Source of the DNA: Cordia subcordata
Taxonomy: Eukaryota; Streptophyta; Magnoliopsida; Boraginales; Cordiaceae
Assembly: GCA_028554755.1 (NCBI GenBank)
Contig: JAPTOF010000004.1
Span: 20,144,001-20,208,000 of the forward strand
Direction of reading: 5' to 3'
Length of the DNA: 64,000 bases
The notes beneath the pieces were generated by a model. It searched no databases. It was not told the origin of the DNA and saw only the letters and a list, made by a program, of their open reading frames with translations. A program made the translations under genes and the position numbers. Each line of letters begins with the position of its first letter. Position 1 is the first letter of the stretch. This document shows positions 23,507 through 34,802 of the stretch, one piece after another.

Positions 23507-23774
23507 GTGTTTATTATTTGGTTAATCCGTTTAGTAAATCATTCTTTTTCTCCCTCCTCTTAAAACTTAGTATGAAAAAGAAGAGCAGTTTTAATTACCT
23601 ATTTATATTTATATATTTACTAATAGACTTAAAGTATAAAGAAAAAGGAAAAAGTTTACTAAAAGTTATGACGTCAATTAGAAATATATATAAATGACGA
23701 AAAAAAGTAATATTAATATCTATTATTTTTGAGAATAAAAAATGTATTGTTGATTTGTTTTGTGCTATTACTTA
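23507..23774. other. Gene-free AT-rich spacer
   Basis: Short low-complexity frame only; nothing recognised. Confidence 0.5.
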
Positions 23775-24003
23775 GGGCTCGTTTAGATTGCCTTTTTTTA
23801 AAAGCGCTCTTTTAACAACTTTTGAAAAACAGTTTTTTTGAGAAGCTAAAAATTCTGAATTTTAAAAAAACCTGTATTTAAGTTTTTTTTTTTTTAGAAT
23901 TTCAACTCTTTTGAAAGCTAAATCAAATAGTTATTACAAATTTAGTATAATTTTTTTTTAAAAAAAAGTACATTTTAAAAAAAAAATCAATCCAAACAAG
24001 CCC
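23775..24003. mobile_element. PIF/Harbinger (Tourist)-like MITE 1
   Basis: 229 bp with inverted ends gggctcgtttagattg and (reverse complement of right end) gggcttgtttggattg, followed by T-rich inner ends. It is flanked by tta at 23772-23774 and 24004-24006, the 3-bp target typical of this superfamily. Non-coding. Confidence 0.8.
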
Positions 24004-24559
24004 TTAGCTAACGTTCTCCTTCTCTAGATGCAAACATATTTTTCTACTCGAGCTCATTTCTTCCAGAAATTTCTATTTCGGCAGCGACTAAAATCACGTG
24101 GCAAATACTTTCTTCCGGATTTCGCTTTTGAAAATCCTCATATGTTTATGCATAAATTTTGAACAACACTGTAACAGTTAAGACACAATTCCAAGAACAA
24201 ATATAAAATTTTCCTAGTAAACAAACACCATAACAAATGCACTATCAAGAAAAGGGTATTAATAATTAAAAGTGGTATACAAAAAGTTAGTCACTAGATC
24301 GAGATGTAATAGAATTTATCAGTAAAACACATGTCCTTCATTGTTTTGCTCCGGAACCTATCGATGCGCACGAGGAACGGAGCCTCGACGGGATCCTTGT
24401 TAAAGGTAGAGTCTATCCATTTTTGTATTTTTTTTGCGACAAAAAAATTTTAATCGGCAAATTTCGACTACAAACATATTTGATATATTATATTGTGTAT
24501 TAATTAAGTTTAAAACGCTTAATCAACACAAAAAATTGAATCCAAACTCAACATAATAA
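24004..24559. other. Spacer between two related MITEs
   Basis: No gene supported. 24350-24410 is a short GC-richer patch (gatgcgcacgaggaacgg) with no continuing open frame. Confidence 0.45.
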
Positions 24560-24786
24560 GGGCCTATTTGGATTGATTTTTTTTAAAAGAAAAAATATTT
24601 TTTTTTTCAAAAAAATTATATTAAATTTGTAATAACTATTTAATTTGATTTAAAAAAAATTGAAACTTAAAAAAAAAACTCAAATAAAATTTTTTTTAAA
24701 AGTCAAAAATTTTAACTTATAAAAAAAATTATTTTTTTAAAATTGTTAAAAAAACACTTTTAAAAAAAATTAATCAAAACGAGCCC
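24560..24786. mobile_element. PIF/Harbinger (Tourist)-like MITE 2
   Basis: 227 bp; ends gggcctatttggattgattt and (reverse complement) gggctcgttttgattaattt; flanked by taa at 24557-24559 and 24787-24789. Same size class and termini as MITE 1, so the two are one family. Confidence 0.8.
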
Positions 24787-25233
24787 TAAGTTGTGTACGA
24801 ACGCAAGCGTCTAATCCTTGCTAAAGTCATTACATCTCAAAGATTTTTCCAAACCAAAGTGTTTGATCTGAAAAAAGGAGCAGCATTTTCGTAGCTAATT
24901 CAGTAAAGAAGGAACATAGGATTCCTCTCCTGAGTCGTGATTTGTAGCCACCCAATAAATCTTTCATGTCCTTGTTTTTTTTTCTTTTTTTCCAAAAGTA
25001 ATCAATCTTTGATCTTTGTTTTCAAAGTGCTGGATGGACTGTATTGAAAGTTAAAATTTTAGTTTTGACCCACTAGGGACCAAGGTGCCCTTGTGCGTAC
25101 TGATCGAGGACCCTGTAGCATGAATAAGAGGACAGCGAATCTCTGCATTGCGTGTATCAGGCGACACTAGACTGAATGTTCAGAAGACGATTGGGTTGTT
25201 TCGTTGTTCTCGAAAACTCTCTTTAACTTGTTT
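24787..25233. other. Gene-free spacer
   Basis: No repeat or gene recognised. Confidence 0.45.
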
Positions 25234-25327
25234 TGCGTCATTTCCATGCTTTGCACGCGTAGCCAGTGCTTTTTCACCTTTGCGTCATTTCCATGCTTTG
25301 CACGTGTGGCTAGTCCTTTTTCACCCT
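25234..25327. repeat. 47-bp tandem duplication
   Basis: Two units start at 25234 and 25281 (tgcgtcatttccatgctttg) with a few differences (cgcgtagcc against cgtgtggct). Confidence 0.9.
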
Positions 25328-25378
25328 GCCTTATCTACGTATTCCGATATCAGGATATACATCAATTTTGTTCATCTC

Positions 25379-26173
25379 CGGGCCTGTTTGGCTACGCTTA
25401 TTAACGATTAATATGATAGAATAAATTTGATAGAAATAAAATGAGTTTGAAAATAAAATAAATTTAATATTAAGTATACCATGATTAATATACTCTAAGA
25501 ATAATAGTAAAAATGAGTGTATTGATATAATGATATTAAGTTTATGTTTAGTAATTAATATACTAGTACAATATTAAAAATAATTTATATAAAAAGTCAA
25601 GATTACCCCTATATTATTATATTATATACATTATAGTAATAAAATAAATTATCCAAAATATTACTAAAATACAACCAATACTAGTACATACTATATTTAT
25701 ATTAATAACTTGAATAAAAATAATAACGATGATAATATATATTGTACATATGAATATATAATTTGGTGAACTTTGTATTTTTTATTTTTATTTCATTTCT
25801 TATTTTTATTTTTTTAAATTTAAATGTTTATTTTCTTATTTTATTCTATTTTTTAAATTTTTTATTTTTATTTTTATTTTTTATATGAAATGCTATAATG
25901 TTAATTTTTGTAAAATTATTTTAGTCATTTAGCAAAAAATTTTATTCCCACGAACATGAGAATGAACCGTTCCCATGAGTTTAGTTAAGAATAGATATTC
26001 CTATGTTTATGAGAATAAGATTCCTTGTCTAATTACACCATACCAATTATATGATTTAGAAGAGAGGCACGAATAGTGTTCTATTCTTAATCTATTCTCA
26101 CGTACCAATCACCCTTTAAAGGTTTTTTATTGTTGGGGTTTATAAACCCAAAATAACAAAGCCAAACAGGCTG
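25379..26173. mobile_element. hAT-like non-autonomous element
   Basis: 795 bp with inverted ends cctgtttggct and agccaaacagg, flanked by 8-bp near-duplicates ttcatctc (25371-25378) and tccatctc (26174-26181), one mismatch. The 8-bp target size and ends fit hAT. The interior is AT-rich and non-coding. Confidence 0.65.
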
Positions 26174-26330
26174 TCCATCTCACCGATCAAAGTTATCATA
26201 TTTAGGTACTTGACAAAAAAAGAGTTTCATGTTTAATATTTTAATTTTCTTTTTCTTTTTTGGTGTGGTCAAGTTTGTTTCTACAATTTTTTCTTTTTCA
26301 CTTTTGTTAAAGTATTATTAAAGAAAACAG

Positions 26331-26561
26331 GACATCAGTATAGTGATAAGTCATTTGGCTTCAAAGTTTGTTCCACCCAGAAGTCCAAGGCTCAACTCCG
26401 GCATGCAATTTGTGGCATCAAAGTATTTTTTTTATTATCATGCTAATAGATATGGTCATAGATAAAGGGAAGCAACTTGTTACTGTGGTTGGTTAAGTCT
26501 CACACTAAAATTCTATAGGTGTTTGGTTTGAGACCTTTGAGTGGCACCCTTATTTTTTTTT
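26331..26561 (+). mobile_element. SINE-like unit 1
   Basis: A Pol III style pair: A-box-like atagtgataag near 26340 and B-box-like ggctcaactcc at 26389-26399 (consensus ggttcgantcc), ending in a T run at 26552-26561. This matches the layout of plant tRNA-derived SINEs that end in T. No clear target duplication found. Confidence 0.45.
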
Positions 26562-26639
26562 GTTTTCTCTTATCAGACCACTAGCAAGATAATAGATGAC
26601 TAGGAAGATAATATGATAGAGAAAGGTATAGGACAACAT

Positions 26640-26738
26640 TCTTGACTGGTTTAGTGACAAGAATTAGCTTAGAAATTTATTATTCTCAAATTTTAGGTTC
26701 GAAACTCCTTATGAGCAATCTTTTATCGTTTTTTTTCT
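26640..26738 (+). mobile_element. SINE-like unit 2 (partial)
   Basis: A-box-like tggtttagtga at 26647-26657 and B-box-like ggttcgaaactcc at 26696-26708, about 40 nt apart, then T-rich sequence. It does not fold as a tRNA by eye. It may be a SINE head or a tRNA-related relic. Confidence 0.4.
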
Positions 26739-27068
26739 TCTTCTTATTATATTATTCTAAAAAAATAATTTTGTTAATTAACAACATGAAAATCAATGAA
26801 GTACCAAACGATTTAAAGATGTGAATATCAACATGACAATTCGAACATCGAATTTAAAATATTTTATCTCATATCATAATATATTAATAAAAATTTATAA
26901 TATGTTGTATATCAATAATACGTGTAAGAAGAATCCAAAGAAAGCCCTCAATTAATTTTATAAAACAATAGTTTAATAATCATAAAATAAATCAAGAACT
27001 TTTGTAATTCATGAGCTCGAACAAGTATTTCAATTTTTTTAATAAATATATGTAAATTCATGTATAAG

Positions 27069-27082
27069 TGGCTCTGATACCA
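27069..27082 (-). other. Copia-type primer-binding site relic
   Basis: tggctctgatacca on + is the complement of tggtatcagagcca, the plant copia primer site for initiator tRNA-Met. It marks a minus-strand element with its LTR to the right and a decayed interior to the left. Confidence 0.55.
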
Positions 27083-27084
27083 CA

Positions 27085-27590
27085 TGTAAGTACATATAAA
27101 AATCATATACATGAACTTACAGTATAAAATTGAAAGACATAAATAATAGCAGAAGCGCGTATTTGTTTGAGCCATTATTGTTAAAGAAATTGTTGAAAAA
27201 ATAACTGTCACCCAATCTAGGCTTAGATCTTCCTCTCCCTACTTTATTTAATATTAATAGATGTTTATGGGAAGAACTATTAAGTTAAGAGTAAGAGAGA
27301 GGATCTAGCCCTATTTATAATAAATTTTGACAGGCCCACCCATAAATAACTTTATTAGAATATATGGGTTTACGCACAATAGAACCGTATAGATTTATGA
27401 GGTGGGTTTAAACCAATATAATCACAGAGCCAACTTATGAACCCGATATTCAGCCTATTTTATAAAACTAAAAATAAGTAATGATAGCCCATTTTAAAGA
27501 GAAATTTTTTGACAAATTTTTCTTGAAGATATAGGTTTTAGTGATTGAGGTAAGTGGGATTTTTCTATTTTTACTATCAATTTCCCCTGA
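27085..27590 (-). mobile_element. LTR relic next to the copia-type primer site
   Basis: Begins tgtaagtac on +, two bases from the primer site. A minus-strand TATA box (tataaata) lies at 27312-27319, placed as in an LTR. The far end could not be found, so 27590 is approximate. No gag or pol is seen to the left. Confidence 0.4.
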
Positions 27591-28378
27591 AAAGCACTGG
27601 GTACTTGTAAATATTTAGTGTTTTGAGTATTTGTTTCCTAGAAAGGAAAAAAATTCCATATGCCTACTCTTTGTCTTGTAAATTGCTTCTTGTTTCTTGT
27701 TTTTCCAGATGTGTCTAGAGCTTCCCTTGTCCACGTCCAAACCAGAGTCTCAAGCTTGAGGAATAAACATCATGCATGCCTAGGATTTCTTTTTAAGATT
27801 TAATTGCAAACAAGTGGGTTTCGAGTTAGATATGAATATATGCGTGTGTGTGTTGTTGATAATGTTGTGTTTCTCTTTTTAAAGTTCACTTTGATGAAGA
27901 AGAGACCCAAAAGAAAATACAATTAATGTTATGCTTAAGAGAATTGAGCAAAGCTTTGATATATAGCTAATCCCTTCTTTCTGCATCTAGATATTTTTGT
28001 TAAATGTGTTGATATATGGTTTCATTCTTTTTCTCTAATTTATCTTTTTAATTTGTCAAATGCTCACAAGACATCTTAGATTTGTAAGCATGTCCTTGGC
28101 AGGTTCTACTAGTCTCATTAATAATTTCTATCCTAACACTTTTTTTTTTCAAGAAGAAAAGGGTGCAACTTCTCCTCACACACTTTCAATTTTTTCCTTC
28201 TTTCCAAAATAAAAACTAAATTACTTCTTTAATAAAACTAAACTACGTTCTTTTACAAATCCATTTATTCTAACATGTGACAGAACTTTTAATTTCATGG
28301 TTAGCCTATTGTTTTTATCAATTTTGTTATTGATGGTTTACCCTTGTACTGCTATGCACCACTTCTAAACAAACAAAA

Positions 28379-28379
<1 letters not shown>
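27591..28379. other. Gene-free DNA
   Basis: No recognised gene or repeat; T-rich stretches. Confidence 0.45.

Positions 28380-28446
<67 letters not shown>
28380..28446. repeat. (TTA)n microsatellite, about 22 units
   Basis: Uninterrupted tta/att repeat. Confidence 0.97.
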
Positions 28447-28448
<2 letters not shown>

Positions 28449-28980
28449 CTAAATAAATAAAGTATTTATCACTATTCCAGGATCAATAACTGATTTTTTT
28501 TTTTTAATGTTAGATCAAAGCTTATTTATTCTTTTTTTTTTTTCTTCCTACTTCTAAATTTGTGTTGAGTAAAATTTGTTTCTCCCTTCTCCAATTTACC
28601 CTCTAAGAAATTTTCTCTATTCTCTTAATTTTATTACTGTTATTTTTCTCTTTGTATTTACTCTAATAATGATATTTTTAGTTTCTTAATTTTATCTTTC
28701 TTCTTTTCTCCGTATTATTCACTTTCTTGCCTTTCCATTGGTTAGGTAATGAATATTTTTCTTCTCTTAGTTTGTTAAGAAAATGGATCATTCCTAAAAT
28801 GTCCTAAACGAATCTAAATATTTCAACTGTGCATGTCCTACCATGCATGTATGTTATACTTCCACCAACCAAGATGTCTTTGTATTGATATTAATCATTA
28901 GTCTTTTGTTTTCTTTGAGCCAACGTATCCATTACTCTTGTACGATATGGTGTCATGTATTTAGTTAGTTTATAAACTAT
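28447..28980. other. T-rich gene-free DNA
   Basis: Nothing recognised. Confidence 0.45.
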
Positions 28981-29746
28981 ACAATTTGATGTGTCTGTGT
29001 GAATGTGGAGGGATCTTGTACCTGATGAGGGTGTAGTACTCATCATTGTGGGCTTGTTAGGGGCATTATACTTAACATTGTGGGCTAGATGAGGTTATTG
29101 TACTCATCATTGTGGGCTTGATAAGGGCATTGTACTTATCATCATTGGTACAACTTAAGAACTTATTGTTTCACGTGTTTCTATTGTCATATTAAATTTA
29201 CATTTGTATAGTTATGGCAGTTTGAATACTCATATTTGTATTCATTAATTGTTGGTTTAACTTGAGCTTTTTTCTTTTGGCACTTGCTACACTTGTCGTG
29301 TTCTTAGGGAAGACCCCCTTACTGAGCATTCATTTCGCTCACTCCTCTTATTTTTCTCTCATTCTTTTCTTCAGATCCTGAGGAATGAATATACACTAAA
29401 ACTTGTAGGAAGGGATAAATGACTGTGAAATCCAACAAAATTAGGAGATGTGGCTATTTAACTTTACGACATTTCTTTAGTTAAGATATGTGGGTTTTTT
29501 TTTTTTTATAAATTAAATTGTTTTGGATTTTTTTGACAATATTTGGCAGCTCTTGTTTGGATCAACTTGGAGTTATTAATTTTTTAAAGATGCTTGGAAG
29601 AGGTGGTGGAATTTGTATTGTGGGTTGTTGTGCTATGTTATCTTGTATAGTTATGATTTGGCCTTACGAGTTTAAGGGGTGCTTTTGCCTCTTAGGCTGG
29701 TAATGTGTTATGGCTTGAGCTTGTCTTTTGTGGTTGGGGTATGACA
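28981..29746 (+). mobile_element. 5' LTR of a Tekay/Del-like gypsy relic
   Basis: The right end is gggtatgaca at 29746, six bases before a primer site. The text ccttactgagcattcatttcgctcactcc near 29320 matches the conserved late-LTR phrase I know from Del/Tekay chromoviruses. The left end is not defined; 28981 is a working limit. Confidence 0.55.
29037..29148 (+). repeat. 32-bp tandem repeat in the LTR, about 3.5 copies
   Basis: Units start at 29037, 29069, 29101 and 29133 with exact 32-bp spacing (tactcatcattgtgggcttg, with changes). A decayed earlier unit may start near 29007. Confidence 0.9.
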
Positions 29747-29751
29747 TTTTG

Positions 29752-29763
29752 TGGTATCAGGGC
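29752..29763 (+). other. Primer-binding site (tRNA-Met type)
   Basis: tggtatcagggc, one change from tggtatcagagc, followed by ctaggtt as in Tekay/Del elements. Confidence 0.65.
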
Positions 29764-30136
29764 CTAGGTTATGATCACTTGTGGCCCAAGTGGATTCTGG
29801 GTAGCTATACCTTGCTGAGTATAAGACTGTTTTAACTTGTTGTACCATTTGAAATTTTTGCTTGTTTAGTGATTCTATGAGATTTTGGTGCGAATGGGAA
29901 ATTAGTTGATGTTTAATGGGACTTGTACCACCAATTGAGGATATTACTTGAAACTCCTATAGTGTATCCTATTACAACTGAGGTTTAGTAGCTAGATTAG
30001 TGGCATTATTATTGTGTAGATATTTGGTAATTCTCCATGTTTTAAGGAGATTCTCAATGAAACTTGAGGATTGTATTTGTTATTTAAAGTATGCTAGTCC
30101 TCATTTGAGGTATGAGTTTCGAGGACAAAACTCTAT
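29764..30136 (+). pseudogene. Deleted interior with the last codons of gypsy pol
   Basis: Only about 370 bp lie between the primer site and the purine tract, where several kb of gag-pol are expected. 30057-30130 still reads MKLEDCICYLKY...FRGQNS, which resembles the end of chromovirus pol (the E-T-W-E...M...YP-x-LF region before the purine tract). Everything else in the interior is gone. Confidence 0.5.
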
Positions 30137-30151
30137 GAGAAGGAAAAAAGG
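30137..30151 (+). other. Polypurine tract
   Basis: gagaaggaaaaaagg after a fragment resembling the end of pol; the next bases, taataactc, resemble a decayed tgtaatacc LTR start. Confidence 0.5.
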
Positions 30152-30700
30152 TAATAACTCTAATTTCTCCATTGAGTGTCATAGTATTATTAAATAAAAC
30201 TCAAGGACCTTTTTTTTTTTGGCAACTATCCAAGAGTTCAGGATTTGTGTGATTGCCATTCAAAGCGTTTTAAGGGGCAAGATTTTTATTTTTTTTAATC
30301 ATAAAGATTATCTATTGAAAAGTATTAAAAAGAAAATAAAGAAAGAGAGAGAGGTTTTCTTTTTCCTCAATGTTTTAAACCCTTTTGTACATTCATGTTG
30401 TTGTTGGGCTTGAGAAGAAAGAGGTTAATGGCTGATCAACTACATGACTAGTGTTGATCGGGATTTCTTTTTAGAGTAACTGTTGTATTTTATGGTTTCT
30501 TTGTGCTTTCTCAGATTGGTATTTAGGATTTGATGATCTTAGAATATTTTATTGTTGAATACAAGTTAGTAAGAAGATGTTGTAGTTCTGGTTGCCTTTA
30601 GATAGTAAAATTGAGACACTATGGTATTTGGTTGTGCTTGGAGACAAGCTTGAGCGCTTTGGATTAACTGGTTATCTAGGTAAGTAAAGAATTCAGTTTG
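30152..30700 (+). mobile_element. 3' LTR part of the Tekay/Del-like relic
   Basis: Assigned from its place after the purine tract and the phrase taactggttatctaggtaagt near 30668. Similarity to the 5' LTR is not obvious by eye. End approximate. Confidence 0.35.
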
Positions 30701-31980
30701 TTTTGTTATTCTTTTCTCTTCTCCTGAATCTTGTATATGCAATTGTGCATCTTGTTTGTTGCTTTCATTCTCTTCCTTTTCTTTTTGTGTCTCCAGTTAT
30801 TGAATATTCCTATTCTTGTTCAACTAAAAAATTACCTTTGTTTCTAACCTATCTAATATGGGTGTGAATCTACAATATTATCTTTGCCATGTGTTTAGGG
30901 TTGTGGAAATAGTGTCTCTCTTCTTTCTCTTCCTCCAAAACGTTCACTTTTGTACATAAATCATAATACCTCATTATTCATGTATTGATTAACATCTTTA
31001 CTTTCCGTCATGCTATACTTGACATGTCATAAGTTGGCACGTCTCTTTTATTTTATCTTATTTTCATTCTTGTTATTCTTATCCTCGTCTATCACTAGAT
31101 CTATTTTGCGTCTCTTCGTTTAAAATATACCATCATGGCTTCACATTTGTTCTAGCTCCTATAATGTCAAAAGCAAATATAAATAGGCAGCTTTTGTTTC
31201 AATACCTTTGCTCTTAGTTCTTGTTGCTCTATCAGGGTTTTTTCTTATCATCATTATCAGTTGATTCAAAACAAAATTATCTTCCTAAAGTTCATGGCGA
31301 AATTCCTTTATTTGTAACCTATTAATTTCTTTTTGTCATAAAATTTATCAGCTTCCTTGTGAAGTCTAATGGGAGGAGTACCATAATTTGTGATTTTGCT
31401 TGATAACAAGACATATCGAGTCCTCCTCTAACTTGACAAAACAATACGCTTTGTTCACTTGCTTGTGCAAGCTTTGGTGAATCACAACTATTTGTATGAA
31501 ATTCTTTTTCTCATTTAGAGCTCTGGTAATTTTTGTTTTTATTGAAACTCTAATTCTTCAAATAACTCTAACTTAGTTTCTTTCAACAAAAGAAAAATTA
31601 GCAAATTCTTATCCTTAGTCTCCCATTAAAAAAAAAAAAAATGAAGTGAAACAATTAAGCTTTGTATGTTTCATTTGACTATATTTTATAAGTATACAAA
31701 TATGCAGGAACTTTTACTGTGACTTTGGTAATTCTAAAAGTTTGAAATTTAGTTTATTATCCATTATATTTTGTAAATGATTTTTCTTTGGAGTTAGTAC
31801 ATGACCTTTATTACTTGTTGAAATTCATACTTGATTTTATCATGACACTCTTTTTCCAAACATGCTCTTGGACTTATTTCATATTATCCTATTAATGTCG
31901 AGATGCATATTGGTTTTCATCCAATATTTTATTTGCTTGTGAATTCAATAATGTTGACATTACGGCTTTTACTATAACTA
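30701..31980. other. Gene-free DNA with one isolated TATA-like element
   Basis: tataaata followed by ggcag at 31178-31185 looks like an LTR promoter, but no LTR edges were found. No coding content. Confidence 0.4.
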
Positions 31981-32768
31981 TGTTTTGATGATAAAAACAA
32001 GATTGATGTTGAAATCGGAATAATTTGTGAAATATATGTGATGAATGGTAAACGTGGATAAAGATATATGATTGTCTTGTAAACTCAAATGTAATCATTT
32101 TGTTTCCAATAAATTGATGAGTTCTTGAGCAATTATGATAAGCCTATGCCTTGGAGATGATCATCTGCCACCATGAGCATTGAAGATTGAATATATCAAG
32201 TGGTGTGGTGACATAAGGAGGAGAAGGAACACATAAAGGGAGCAGCCATAGATTTTTTAATTTTTGAAGGTACCATGCGCTTAGGCTTCTAAACTCTTTC
32301 TCTCTCTCTTTGAAAATTGAGATATTATATGCCTAAACTTGTCTTCAAAATAATTGTGTATCTTCAAAATGATTTTAATGCAAAAATGTTGTTAGACTTG
32401 TCTTTGAGGTGGTAGATCATAAGTCTTTGTGAGAAACAGTTTTTAGTATTGTCGAGCTTGCTCTTCCCGGGGTACTGGATGAATATTTTTACCCCACCTA
32501 ACAATAAGTTTTCAAAGTTTTTATGTTTTACTCTTGTCGGGATACTGGACGTGATTTACCTTGCCTAGCTTGTTAGGTACACTTTGTTGGTGTATTAGCA
32601 CGAACAAAAGACACATGGAAGCTTCAGACCACATATTTTTTTTATCTCCAAACTAGCTATTGGCTATACGATTTTTAACAAGAATTATTCTTCAATGGTC
32701 AAAAATCTTATTTTTGGCTATTATCCTTTGTGTCTAATAGCTATTTTTTATTTGAGGCATATATATAT
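31981..32768 (+). mobile_element. Left part of the 5' LTR of a SIRE-like copia element
   Basis: Starts tgttttgatgataaaaacaa, a typical SIRE-like LTR start. It has two ggtactgga/gatactgga segments and ends in gcatatatatat, a TATA-like stretch where a large insertion begins. It is continued at 48532 by leader-like DNA, a Met primer site and copia gag. The link across the insertion is inferred from position, orientation and composition. Confidence 0.5.
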
Positions 32769-33821
32769 TGATCTCTATCTCGGGGCACAAGCCTAAATAG
32801 CCCACAAGCACACGGGTTGCGAGTATTACGGTGTATGCGAGTGCAGGGTCAAATTCATGGGAAGGCCTAATGTGAATGCTGTTCTAAGCTAAGTGCATAA
32901 TAAAGAGCTACGCGTTAGGTCCCTAAACTACGTTCTTTTTGGGTTCTGAATTGAAGGGAGTTCAGAAAAGATAAACCTAATCTAAGGACAAGGAAATGAA
33001 AGAGTGGTATGTGTGTGTGTATGTGTGACAGGGGAATCAAGCACTCTAAATGAGCCAAACACATTGAAATGGAGATTCGGGTGATTACGTCTTGTCTATG
33101 GGTGATTACTACGTCTATCTTGGGATGCTTGATGCATTATACTAATGTGCTTTCGGCTAAACCTCTGATTACCCTCCTAATGGTACCCTTAAGACTCGGT
33201 GCAAGTTTAGTCCTAGGCATGCCTACCCAAAGTTATGGCATGGTCCTTATGACCTAGTCTTTAAGGCCAACTAATCAAGGTTCTAGGTGACTCGAAGTGA
33301 TCTAACCCAAGCATCCAAACCGTTGATTGGATTTAAAGCCAAGACCTAGTCCATCTAAGGTCAACTAACCTACCCTGAAACCCATTAGCTAGATTTAAAG
33401 CTAAGAGAAACTCGACCTAGGCTAGCCATTAGTTCTGTACCATCAATCATCATAGTAATAGCAGAAATTAGCAATTACGCGGAAAGCATACACGTCTAGA
33501 GCTTGGTATTCGAGGCTATATCGGTCTATCCTACTAAGAAGCACATAGATATATTTAGATTATACCAATTTAAGCAATAGCACTCGACATGTAAGTAATA
33601 GAAGCTATTTATACTATTAAATATGCTAACACACACATAGACATGTATATAGTTATACCCACTTCATGTTATCACTATACAAACACATAGACATGTTAGC
33701 ACAATGATTTAGAAATGGTTAATAGCATAATAGACTTCATATATATATGCAACTTCATTAAGACATTTCAACAAATACATAAACAGGTATGTAAAATGAC
33801 CTTTGAAACCCTAAGTACAAA

Positions 33822-33858
<37 letters not shown>

Positions 33859-34802
33859 CATACATACATACAAATCCATCAAGTACCCATTACAAAAGAG
33901 TAGTAATCAACCCATAAATACAAGATATAATCACCTTAGATACTCTACTTATAGATATATTAACTTGGGATAAAAAGGAGATTAGGAATATACCCTCCTA
34001 ACTAAAGCCAATCCTTTACAATCTAAGAGCATAAGCCCCAAATCTTGTGTTTGATTCCCTTAGATCCTTGATTCCTAGTGTTAAATGTGTTTAAAACTGA
34101 GTGTGTGAGCTGGGTTTAGGTGGATTTAGGTTTAGGGAAATGGGTCTGTGAAATAATGGGTGTTCTCCCTAAAAAATTGTTGAAAAATGGCTTAAATAGA
34201 GCTATTAATGTGCAGGGGTAGGGGACCAACTGGTCGACCGGCCTTGCGGCTAGGCCAACCGGCCTGAATTGGCCAAGATTTTGATCTGGTCGGTCGACCA
34301 ATCTTAACAGTAAAATGTTCATTCTTGCTCATTTTGGTCTGATTCACGTACCTTTTTCTATGGCTTCGTACTGCTTCCGAGGATCTCTTAAGCCATCTTT
34401 TGCACCCTAAAACATGTCTAAAATTTGTCTATGTCCTTCTTTAGTTGCAAGCTCTAAATTTAACTCCTGTTGTGCTCAGTTTCACCTCGGTCACTCTTTC
34501 CTTCACCCAACCACTTTTATATGCATCTTTCAAGCCTTGTTGAAGACCAAAACACCTTTCTCTTTAATCCACATCCCAAATACCACCAATCAAAGTCTAA
34601 TCATCTCTCTGAATCTCACCTAAAACAAGCAACAATTGAGTATTAGTGTAGCATTTAAGTCTTAAGTTCAGCTGTGAACATGTAAACCTTAATATGCACA
34701 AGTATAACCTAAATGCTATACTAATACACAAAATGAAGCTCAAAGCACCTCAAAAAAAGTATATATATACAATGCATGAGCACACACAAAACTAACACAT
34801 CG
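32769..34802 (-). mobile_element. Family R array, LTR 1
   Basis: Starts tgatctctatctcggggcac, ends acacatcg (ca changed to cg). A hairpin unit lies at 33385-33404 and a weaker one at 33323-33342. Contains an (AT)n then (ACAT)n microsatellite at 33826-33870. The left flank tatat nearly matches the tttat that follows the far end of the array at 48531. Confidence 0.75.

Noticed and set aside
24341..24410. GC-richer patch as a possible exon
   Set aside because: No open frame continues on either side and no splice pair was evident.
26640..26738. tRNA gene
   Set aside because: Box-like words are present but no cloverleaf arms can be drawn around them.
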